Below are positions 1 through 6,149 of a stretch of 16,223 nt of DNA, piece after piece; the stretch's first letter is position 1, and every line of letters starts with the position of its first letter. The translations under genes and the position numbers were made by a program. The notes under the pieces were generated by a model. The model did no database searches and was not told the DNA's origin. It saw nothing but the letters and a program-made list of their open reading frames with translations. This DNA comes from UBA9732 sp003456855 (GTDB taxonomy: Bacteria > Spirochaetota > Spirochaetia > Sphaerochaetales > Sphaerochaetaceae), in contig CAMOUY010000049.1 in NCBI GenBank assembly GCA_946626785.1, positions 1-16,223 on the forward strand. The letters are read 5' to 3'.

Positions 1-2
1 CA

Positions 3-1064
3 AAGTCACGCGGAATCTTCGGGGGCTTCATCAACCCGTACACGGGCGAGATGCTTGAGGACTTCAAGCCCATAGCAGAAAGCTGCGGCGGAACCTCAAC
101 CGAGGCACCACATATCTACAGGAGGAACGGCTGGTACTATCTTGTAATCGCAGAAGGCGGGACAGGTGTCGGACACCACGTCTGCGTCCTCAGAAGCAAG
201 GACATCCATGGTCCATATGAACAGTATAAAAACAACCCAGTTCTTTCACATGCCAACAGAAAAGGCCATGATATCCAGTGTACAGGCCATGCTGATTTGA
301 TTGATTTGGGCAACGACAAATGGATTGCAGTCTTCCTTGCAACCCGCAAGAACACCAACGTCCCTCTCACCTCCCTTGGCCGAGAGACCTTCATGGCCCC
401 TGTGACCTGGACCGACGACGGCTGGCCCATCATCGGACAGAACGGCCTTGTAGAGCTTGAGATGCCTGACATCGTCAACGCAAAGCAGAACGATCTCCAG
501 CCACTTGCCATAGACTTCTCCAAAGACCTTTCAGCCTACCCGTATTTCAAGCTAAGGGTCCCGAAGGACACCTGCTACATCCAGGACAAGCAGAACAGAA
601 CCCTAACCCTCAAGGGCGAGGATGACCTGAACACAACTCTTGGCCATCCAACGATGCTTCTGTTCAGACAGACCCAGTTCAACCAGACCTTCACCGCAAA
701 ACTGGACACAAAATCCCTTGAAGGCACTGCAGGCGTGGCGGCATGGCTCCAGACCAACTACCATGCAAACCTGAGCATCGAGAAAAAAGACGGAAAACTG
801 GTTGCAAAGGTGCAGCAGCACATCCACGACCTGGTTTCAGACAGGAAATGCGTTGAGGTAAACGAAACAGAGACCCTGGAACTCCGTATAACAGCGACAA
901 ACGAGAGCTACAGCTTCCAGGTTAACAGCCAGACCATAGATGAAGTCTCCTATGCCGGCCTTACAACAGGCTGCACCTGCGGAAACTGCTTCACAGGCAC
1001 CCTCTTCGGCATCTTCAGTGAAGACGGAGAGGCCACATTCAAAGACCGCCTGTTCATTGAATGA
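3..1064 (+). CDS. Glycoside hydrolase family 43 protein (beta-xylosidase / arabinofuranosidase type), 5' end missing
   Basis: The frame is open from the window edge, so only the last 353 residues are visible; the ATG at 51 is internal. The segment resembles the second half of a GH43 five-bladed beta-propeller: a GGTSTEAPHIY stretch carries the Glu that acts as general acid in this family, followed by YYLVIAEGGTGVGH, a TGHADL motif with the conserved His, and LGRETFMAPVTW. The nucleophile-side Asp residues lie upstream, outside the window. From about residue 170 a beta-sandwich C-terminal domain (GH43_C2-like) follows, ending FTGTLFGIFSEDG. The family removes xylose or arabinose from plant polysaccharide side chains; the exact substrate cannot be read here. 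A Cys-rich TGCTCGNCF stretch near the C-terminus is unusual. No signal peptide can be judged. The gene converges on a sugar-binding protein gene, which fits a role in oligosaccharide use. The family call is firm, the substrate is not. Confidence 0.88.
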   Translation, partial: KSRGIFGGFINPYTGEMLEDFKPIAESCGGTSTEAPHIYRRNGWYYLVIAEGGTGVGHHVCVLRSKDIHGPYEQYKNNPVLSHANRKGHDIQCTGHADLIDLGNDKWIAVFLATRKNTNVPLTSLGRETFMAPVTWTDDGWPIIGQNGLVELEMPDIVNAKQNDLQPLAIDFSKDLSAYPYFKLRVPKDTCYIQDKQNRTLTLKGEDDLNTTLGHPTMLLFRQTQFNQTFTAKLDTKSLEGTAGVAAWLQTNYHANLSIEKKDGKLVAKVQQHIHDLVSDRKCVEVNETETLELRITATNESYSFQVNSQTIDEVSYAGLTTGCTCGNCFTGTLFGIFSEDGEATFKDRLFIE

Positions 1065-1077
1065 CCATATAAAGCAA

Positions 1078-1103
1078 GAACCTCGGGCCTTGACCCGAGG
1101 TTC
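1078..1103. terminator. Intrinsic terminator between convergent genes
   Basis: A perfect 10-base-pair stem (GAACCTCGGG at 1078-1087 pairing with 1094-1103) encloses a 6-base loop. It lies between the GH43 stop (1064) and the sugar-binding protein stop (1126). On the minus strand it is followed by a T-rich run (TTCTTGCTTTATAT), so it best serves the binding-protein gene; the plus-strand trailer is less U-rich, so action on the GH43 side is only likely. Confidence 0.75.
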
Positions 1104-1125
1104 CTGATTGGAATCACATTCCGTC

Positions 1126-2436
1126 TTATTTTGCGTCCAGAACTTCCTGGGCGTTCTTCTTGAAGTTCCTGTAGGCATCCTCAGGAGACACACCCTCGAT
1201 CATGACCTGGGTGATGGCATTCTTGAGAAGAGCCTCGAACTCGACGCTGTAGTCACCATAGATGATGCAGTCACTGTTGGCCAGATCCGAAAGAACGACG
1301 TCAGAGTCGCGCAGAGCCTGCATCTCAGGAGTGTCAAGGATTCCCTTGACAGGCTGGACGATCGTTCCGCCCTGTGTCAGGTAATCGATCGGATGAGAGA
1401 GCATGTAGTTGATGAACTCCCAGCAGACCTTCTGCTTTGCATCAGAGCAGGCGCTGTTGACCATGTAGTAATGGGCGATGAAGCTTGCGCTTGGAGCGGA
1501 AGGATCGGCATCGGCGAATCTCGGGAACGGGACGAGGCACCAGTTGTCACTGTTGTAGTAGTCCGGATTGTCCTTAGCGATTCTCGGGATCTGGTAGAGA
1601 CCTGCCATGGCCATGGCCATGTCGTTGTTGTCCTTGTTGATGAACTTTCTGGCTATTGTGAGAACCGGTGAGCCATAGTTGTTACCGGTCGGGCCCCACT
1701 GCTGCATGAAGGTCAGGAACTTGATCCAGCCCTCCTCTCCAGGAAGAGCCTCTTTGCCGTCATCGCTGACGAACTTTCCGCCGCACTGCTCGATCATCGG
1801 CTGGAACTGAGGAATCGGGAGATCGTAGTTGAAGTCAAAGGCACGGCGTGTGATGACATCGCCATCGCGGAGAATGAGCTTCGGAGCCAGTTCAACCATC
1901 TCCTCCCATGTCTTCGGATAGTCCTTCTCAGGATCCAGGCCGGCATCGTAGAAGACGTTCTTGTCGAGATAGATGACCCAGTTGGTGATCTCAAGCGGCA
2001 TTCCGTAGATCTGGCCCTCATAGGTGACAGGATCAAGGATTCCATCCATGTAGTGGTCAGCAAGTGCAGCTGCATCTGCATAGTCTATGGACTCGTAGGC
2101 AACCGGGGCGACCAGACCATTGGCAATGTAGGAATACTCATGGCTTATCTGAAGGTTGAAGATATCCGGACCCTTGCCGGCTGCATAGGCAGTCTGGACG
2201 ATTTCAGGGATCTTTGTGGACGAGAAAACAGACCTGTTGATCTTCACGTTGGGATGAGTTGCCTCGAACTCCGCTATGAATTTCTCCTCAAGGGCCTGAC
2301 GGCTTGCGTCCTCATGGGTCCAGAACTCGATGGTGATCGGTTCATTGCTTTCAGGCTTTGCCTCCGCGGCAGCCTGTGCGAAAAGGCTTCCTACGAGCAC
2401 AAGAGCCAGGAAAACCACAAACAAACTCTTTTTCAT
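1126..2436 (-). CDS. ABC transporter extracellular sugar-binding protein (family 1 / UgpB-like)
   Basis: A 436-residue protein of typical length for the solute-binding family that captures oligosaccharides or glycerol-phosphate outside the inner membrane and delivers them to an ABC permease. Residues 1 to about 24 form a signal peptide (two Lys, a hydrophobic core, then LFAQAAAEA) with no lipobox Cys, so it should be periplasmic or released rather than lipidated. The mature part begins with ITIEFWTHEDASRQALEE and has features usual in these proteins, such as FEATHPNVKI, GKGPDIFNL and IYGMPLEITNWVIYLDKN. A strong ribosome site (AAGGAGG) lies 8 bases before the ATG. It sits 47 bases downstream of a DeoR-type regulator on the same strand, probably co-transcribed. 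No permease or ATPase gene follows; a terminator comes next and then a convergent gene. The ligand is unknown; the nearby GH43 enzyme suggests plant-derived pentose oligosaccharides, which is inference. Confidence 0.9.
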   Translation of the reverse strand: MKKSLFVVFLALVLVGSLFAQAAAEAKPESNEPITIEFWTHEDASRQALEEKFIAEFEATHPNVKINRSVFSSTKIPEIVQTAYAAGKGPDIFNLQISHEYSYIANGLVAPVAYESIDYADAAALADHYMDGILDPVTYEGQIYGMPLEITNWVIYLDKNVFYDAGLDPEKDYPKTWEEMVELAPKLILRDGDVITRRAFDFNYDLPIPQFQPMIEQCGGKFVSDDGKEALPGEEGWIKFLTFMQQWGPTGNNYGSPVLTIARKFINKDNNDMAMAMAGLYQIPRIAKDNPDYYNSDNWCLVPFPRFADADPSAPSASFIAHYYMVNSACSDAKQKVCWEFINYMLSHPIDYLTQGGTIVQPVKGILDTPEMQALRDSDVVLSDLANSDCIIYGDYSVEFEALLKNAITQVMIEGVSPEDAYRNFKKNAQEVLDAK

Positions 2437-2458
2437 GTATAATCCTCCTTGACATGCA

Positions 2459-2470
2459 TCCCCTAGGGGA
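2459..2470. repeat. Perfect 12-base palindrome between regulator and binding-protein genes
   Basis: TCCCCTAGGGGA reads identically on both strands. It lies in the 47-base gap after the DeoR-type gene and before the sugar-binding protein gene, upstream of the latter's ribosome site. It could be an operator or a short RNA hairpin (3-base-pair stem with CTAG loop, hence weak). Function is unknown. Confidence 0.5.
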
Positions 2471-2483
2471 GCAAAACCAACTA

Positions 2484-3257
2484 TTAATTTGCAGCCGTAC
2501 CGGCCACAATCACATCCACATCCATGCCTTTCAGCTCGTCGATGTCCTTGCTGTCCATACGGTCAGTCACAAGGACATCTATGTCCTCCATCTTCGCATA
2601 TGCCACAAAACCCCTCCTCTCATGCTTGGAGGAGTCAGCCAGAAGCACAACCTTCCTGGCGTGCTCTATCATGCATTTCTTCACGGCTGCCTCCTGAAGG
2701 TTCTCGCAGGTCAGGACATTGTCCTTTATTGAATAGCCTGCGGCACCAAGGAAGAGAACATCTGCATATATCTTCTCAAGGCCTGAGAGGGCCATTGACC
2801 CGACAAAGCCCATGCAGTACTTGCTCAGGTCCCCTCCAACTACAATCAAATCGGGTATGGAGTCAGCCGAGATCCTCCCGGCGACCAGAAGGGAGTTCGT
2901 GACAATCGTGATCGGGATGTCCTTGAGAAAGGGCACCAGCTGGAATGTGGTGCTCCCCGTGTCTATCAGAACCCGCATGCCACCGCAGACAAGCTTGGCG
3001 GCCTCACTGGCAATTCCCTTCTTCTGCGCCTGATACTCGTTGAGGACATTGGACACCAGACGGACCATGTCCTTCTGGTTTGCAAGAACCGCCCCTCCGT
3101 AGGTTCTGACAATCATCCCCTGGTCGGCAAGGAACACAAGGTCGTTGCGAATGGTCATCTTGGACACACCCGTCCTCTCGGCCAGAGTTTGGACGTCAGC
3201 GGTGCCCCATTTCTTGAGCATTCTCATGATCTCGTTCCTTCGCTCGATAGAATTCAT
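2484..3257 (-). CDS. DeoR/GlpR-family transcriptional regulator
   Basis: A 257-residue protein of standard length for DeoR-family sugar regulators. Residues 1-57 form the winged helix-turn-helix domain, with the family pattern ERRNEIMRMLKKWG, then ERTGVSKMTIRNDL, then GMIVRTYGGAV. From about residue 75 a DeoR C-terminal sensor domain follows; the IDTGSTTFQLVPFL loop is where this family normally binds a phosphorylated sugar effector. The start is an ATG with a G-rich ribosome site (AGTAGGGG) just upstream. It is the first gene of a unit whose second gene is the ABC sugar-binding protein, and it is divergent from galT-glf across a 221-base region. It therefore probably controls itself and the binding protein, and perhaps galT-glf; the target set is inference. 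Members usually repress and are released by a sugar phosphate, but the effector cannot be told from sequence. Confidence 0.9.
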   Translation of the reverse strand: MNSIERRNEIMRMLKKWGTADVQTLAERTGVSKMTIRNDLVFLADQGMIVRTYGGAVLANQKDMVRLVSNVLNEYQAQKKGIASEAAKLVCGGMRVLIDTGSTTFQLVPFLKDIPITIVTNSLLVAGRISADSIPDLIVVGGDLSKYCMGFVGSMALSGLEKIYADVLFLGAAGYSIKDNVLTCENLQEAAVKKCMIEHARKVVLLADSSKHERRGFVAYAKMEDIDVLVTDRMDSKDIDELKGMDVDVIVAGTAAN

Positions 3258-3312
3258 CGTCTACCCCTACTGAAATAGTATCCACCCATATTCGTTTTTT
3301 TTCCACTTTTTT

Positions 3313-3325
3313 CTTTGTTTTTCTT
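3313..3325 (+). repeat. Direct repeat copy 1 (13 bases)
   Basis: CTTTGTTTTTCTT, identical to the copy at 3408-3420 and in the same orientation 95 bases away. Direct repeats of T-rich motifs are common operators for DeoR-family proteins, but the whole region is T-rich, so chance similarity is a real alternative. Confidence 0.45.
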
Positions 3326-3407
3326 CTTTGCGTTTTTAAAAGTCAAGGTATCTGCTTTATTTACAAGATGTTACCTCCTTGGGAAACACGAAAATGGCTT
3401 TCATAAG

Positions 3408-3420
3408 CTTTGTTTTTCTT
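3408..3420 (+). repeat. Direct repeat copy 2 (13 bases)
   Basis: Second exact copy of CTTTGTTTTTCTT, ending 10 bases upstream of the candidate -35 element of galT. This position would suit a repressor or activator site for galT. Confidence 0.45.
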
Positions 3421-3430
3421 GCTTTTTTAC

Positions 3431-3458
3431 TTGACGGCTAAAAAAACTTGGCTAAGAT
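3431..3458 (+). promoter_or_regulatory. Candidate promoter of galT-glf
   Basis: TTGACG (3431-3436), a 16-base spacer and TAAGAT (3453-3458) match the housekeeping sigma consensus well. Transcription would begin near 3465, leaving a leader of about 15 bases that contains little more than the ribosome site. No start site has been mapped; this rests on consensus match alone. Confidence 0.5.
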
Positions 3459-3478
3459 AGTAGACAGGAGACTTCAAC

Positions 3479-5035
3479 TTGGAAAACGAAAGCATATTCA
3501 GGTCTGTGGACAGACTTGTGTCTTACGGAATTGCATGCTCCCTCCTCCCTGAGACGGAGAGGATATATGCAACGAATCTGATTCTGGACATCCTCGGCCT
3601 TGACACCTACGATGGTCTCTTCGTCCGATATGAGGACGAAGTGAGAACAGACATGGAGAAGGACACTGACCATACCCTTCAGGAGATACTGGAGCCACTT
3701 ACGGACCATGCATTGAAGAAAGGCCTGGTCGAGGACCTGCTGCCTCTCAGGGACATATTCGACTCAAGGCTCATGAATGCCCTCACCCCACGGCCCGACA
3801 CCGTGATAGAGAGATTCCGAAGAGCCTACGAGATCTCCCCATCAAAGGCCACATTGGATTACTACAGGTTCTCGAAGAACACGAACTACATAAGAAGAGA
3901 CAGAATAGCCAAGGATGAGAAGTGGACAGGGATGACCGAATACGGGGAGCTCCAGATACTTGTCAGTCTCTCAAAGCCCGAACTGGACCCGAAGGCAATT
4001 GCAGCCGCAAGGGAGGCCAAGGCAACCGGCTATCCCAGATGCGCCCTCTGCAGAGAGAACGAAGGCTATGCAGGAAGAATAGACTTCGCCCCACGGCAGA
4101 ACCACAGGATCATCCCCTTCACCCTCAAAGGTGAGAGTTTCAGCCTGCAGTTCTCCCCGTACAGATACTGCCACCAGCATTGCATAGTCCTAAACCACAG
4201 GCACATACCCATGGTCATAGACGGGGATGCCATTGAAAAGCTTCTCGAGTTCGTGACTCTGTTCCCACACTACTTCCTGGGCTCGAATGCCGACCTTCCC
4301 TACGTAGGGGGCTCCGTCCTTAGCCACGAGCACTTCCAGGGAGGTTGCCACAGACTTCCCATAATGGATGCAAAGGTGGAGAGGACCTTCCTCAAGACAG
4401 AGACAATCGAGGTCTCCAGTCTGCACTGGCCCCTCTCAACAGTGAGGATAAGGGGAAAGAACATATCCGAAGTGGGAAAACTAGCCTCAAGATTCATAGA
4501 GAAATGGCGCAATGGCTACAGGGATGACCACGCAAATATAGATCCAGGCACGGACAAGGACCCGCACAACACAGTTGCGCCTCTGGCTTTCAGGGAGAAG
4601 GACGACTATGTGGTCCTTCTGATGCTCAGAAACAACAGAAGAACGGAGGAGAGACCTGACGGGCTCTTCCACACACATCCATCCAGGTTCCACATAAAGA
4701 AGGAGGGAATAGGGATAATTGATGCTCCGGGTCTGGCCATACTGCCGCCCAGGCTCAAGGGAGAGCTCAGGACTGTCAAGGACATTCTTCTTGGGTTGAC
4801 AGACCTTGAATCCCATCCTGAAGCCGAGAAGCACGCCAAATGGATGGAGGATATCAGAGGCAGACACGTTGTTATAAATGCAGAGAACATCGACTCCATA
4901 CTCAAAGACGAGGTAGTCATGGTCTTCAAGCAGATGCTTGAGGACTGCGGAGTCTTCAAGCAGGATGAGCAGGGACGCTCATCCTTTGCAAGATTCATCA
5001 ACTTCGTCCTGGAGGATCACGCCCATGATCTATGA
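3479..5035 (+). CDS. galT: UDP-glucose--hexose-1-phosphate uridylyltransferase, type 2
   Basis: A 518-residue protein of the long (type 2, Firmicutes-like) GalT family, which exchanges UMP between UDP-glucose and galactose-1-phosphate to make UDP-galactose and glucose-1-phosphate in the Leloir pathway. The active-site region is clear: GGSVLSHEHFQGG around residues 277-289 holds the His-x-His with the nucleophilic His just before Phe-Gln, preceded by VLNHRHIPM (237-245). A CALC pair at 188-191 lies in the N-terminal half. The start is a TTG at 3479, chosen because an AGGAG ribosome site lies 8 bases upstream; the N-terminal sequence ENESIFRSVDRLVSYGI is typical of the family. The stop overlaps the start of glf by 11 bases, implying translational coupling. 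No galK or galE is visible, so galactose-1-phosphate and epimerase must come from elsewhere. Type 2 GalT is commoner in Gram-positive bacteria; an old transfer is possible but not shown. Confidence 0.93.
   Translation: MENESIFRSVDRLVSYGIACSLLPETERIYATNLILDILGLDTYDGLFVRYEDEVRTDMEKDTDHTLQEILEPLTDHALKKGLVEDLLPLRDIFDSRLMNALTPRPDTVIERFRRAYEISPSKATLDYYRFSKNTNYIRRDRIAKDEKWTGMTEYGELQILVSLSKPELDPKAIAAAREAKATGYPRCALCRENEGYAGRIDFAPRQNHRIIPFTLKGESFSLQFSPYRYCHQHCIVLNHRHIPMVIDGDAIEKLLEFVTLFPHYFLGSNADLPYVGGSVLSHEHFQGGCHRLPIMDAKVERTFLKTETIEVSSLHWPLSTVRIRGKNISEVGKLASRFIEKWRNGYRDDHANIDPGTDKDPHNTVAPLAFREKDDYVVLLMLRNNRRTEERPDGLFHTHPSRFHIKKEGIGIIDAPGLAILPPRLKGELRTVKDILLGLTDLESHPEAEKHAKWMEDIRGRHVVINAENIDSILKDEVVMVFKQMLEDCGVFKQDEQGRSSFARFINFVLEDHAHDL
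5011..5015 (+). promoter_or_regulatory. Ribosome-binding site fixing the glf start
   Basis: GGAGG within the last codons of galT, 9 bases before the ATG at 5025. It favours that ATG over the upstream in-frame ATG at 4938, whose extra 29 residues would be only the shifted reading of galT. Confidence 0.75.
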
Positions 5036-6146
5036 TTTTCTCGTTGTAGGCTCAGGCCTCTTCGGCTCGGTCTTCGCACATCAGGCCTCAAAGCAGGGCA
5101 GATCCGTCCTCATCATAGACAAAAGGGAGAGCCTTGGAGGGAACATCCGCTGCATTGACGACGGAGGCATACACGTCCACCAATATGGCGCCCATATCTT
5201 CCACACAGATGACAGAGACGTCTGGAACTTCGTAAACTCCTTCGTCCCCTTCAACAGATACACAAACTCCCCTGTTGCCAGCTACAAGGGGAAGCTCTAC
5301 AACCTTCCGTTCAACATGAACACCTTCTATCAGCTCTGGGGCGTCACAACCCCCAAAGAGGCCATGGAGGAGATCGAGAGACAGCGTGCAGACGCCCTCA
5401 GGATGCTTGATGGCAGAGAACCCGGGAATCTGGAGGAGCAGGCTCTCTCCCTCATAGGAAGGGACATATACCAGACGCTCATAAAAGGCTACACGGAGAA
5501 GCAGTGGGGCCGAAGCTGCACAGAGCTTCCTGCCTTCATAATAAAGAGACTCCCCTTCCGCCTCACCTTTGACAACAACTACTTCAATGATGCATTCCAG
5601 GGCATCCCAATAGGTGGATACAACGTCCTGATAGATGGACTTCTGGAAGGCATAGAGAGCCGCTGCAACGAGGACTTCCTCTCCCACAGGGAAAGCTACG
5701 AGTCCAGGTGTAGAACGGTTGTCTACACCGGAGCGCTGGATGAATTCTACCAATACAGATTCGGAAAGCTCTCCTACAGGACGGTTCGCTTCGAGACGGA
5801 GACCTTGAACGTCCAGAACTGGCAGGGCAATGCGGTCATCAACTACACAGAAAGGGAGATTCCATACACCAGGATCATCGAGCACAAGCACTTCGAGCCG
5901 GAGAACCCGTCCTATACTGGGAACAGAACCATAATATCCAGGGAGTATCCATCGGAATGGCACGAGGGGGCGGACCCCTTCTACCCTGTCAACGACAAGG
6001 CCAACAACGAACTGTCCGACAGATACAAGGCCCTGGCCGCCCTTGAGACAAGGACGCTCTTCGGCGGCCGTCTGGCTGATTATCGCTACTATGACATGGA
6101 TGATGTCATCTCCAATGCCCTGGAGCTCTGCAAGAAGGTGCTCTGA
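5025..6146 (+). CDS. glf: UDP-galactopyranose mutase
   Basis: A 373-residue FAD enzyme that converts UDP-galactopyranose to UDP-galactofuranose, the donor for galactofuranose in cell-surface polysaccharides or glycolipids. Residues 5-14 are the Rossmann dinucleotide motif (FLVVGSGLFG), followed by an acidic strand end and GGNIRC. Family hallmarks follow: GAHIFHT, LPFNMNTFYQLWG, YTEKQWGRSCTELP, RLPFRLTFDNNYFNDAFQGIP, GALDEFY, NYTEREIPYTR, and near the C-terminus FGGRLADYRYYDMDDV, which shapes the FAD and substrate site. The start at 5025 is chosen from its ribosome site and because MIYDFLVVGSG begins exactly as the family does. It overlaps the galT end by 11 bases. The protein is cytoplasmic. 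No galactofuranosyltransferase gene is present; the next gene converges only 3 bases downstream, so the operon seems to end here. All expected motifs are intact. Confidence 0.95.
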   Translation: MIYDFLVVGSGLFGSVFAHQASKQGRSVLIIDKRESLGGNIRCIDDGGIHVHQYGAHIFHTDDRDVWNFVNSFVPFNRYTNSPVASYKGKLYNLPFNMNTFYQLWGVTTPKEAMEEIERQRADALRMLDGREPGNLEEQALSLIGRDIYQTLIKGYTEKQWGRSCTELPAFIIKRLPFRLTFDNNYFNDAFQGIPIGGYNVLIDGLLEGIESRCNEDFLSHRESYESRCRTVVYTGALDEFYQYRFGKLSYRTVRFETETLNVQNWQGNAVINYTEREIPYTRIIEHKHFEPENPSYTGNRTIISREYPSEWHEGADPFYPVNDKANNELSDRYKALAALETRTLFGGRLADYRYYDMDDVISNALELCKKVL

Positions 6147-6149
6147 CAA

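Larger units (their letters stand above)
3258..3478. promoter_or_regulatory. Divergent regulatory region between the DeoR-type regulator and galT
   Basis: These 221 bases contain no convincing gene and are strikingly T-rich on the plus strand. Visible elements are two copies of CTTTGTTTTTCTT (3313 and 3408), an imperfect inverted repeat CGAAAATGGCTTTCA at 3389-3403 that resembles operators of LacI/CcpA-type proteins, and a galT-side promoter (3431-3458). On the minus strand a very strong ribosome-binding sequence (AAGGAGG, 3374-3380) is followed 7 bases later by TTG and at once by TAA. The minus strand also has a good -35 hexamer (TTGACT, complement of 3341-3346), but I see no matching -10, so the regulator's promoter is unresolved. 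Confidence 0.55.

Noticed and set aside
1108..1671. A 187-codon plus-strand frame opposite the sugar-binding protein gene
   Set aside because: It lies entirely antisense to a clear family member, begins without a ribosome site and has no recognisable motif.
3368..3406. 12-codon plus-strand frame in the galT upstream region
   Set aside because: No ribosome site and no downstream coupling; expected by chance.
3258..3478. Possible riboswitch or tRNA in the longest gene-free stretch
   Set aside because: The region is low-complexity and T-rich with no cloverleaf or conserved aptamer core that I can recognise.
4938..5024. N-terminal extension of glf from the ATG at 4938
   Set aside because: The added residues are the shifted reading of the galT end; a good ribosome site and the family-typical N-terminus support the ATG at 5025.
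5088..6149. A 353-codon open frame on the minus strand opposite glf
   Set aside because: It mirrors glf almost exactly, has no recognisable domain, and its existence follows from the codon bias of glf, whose protein matches its family throughout.
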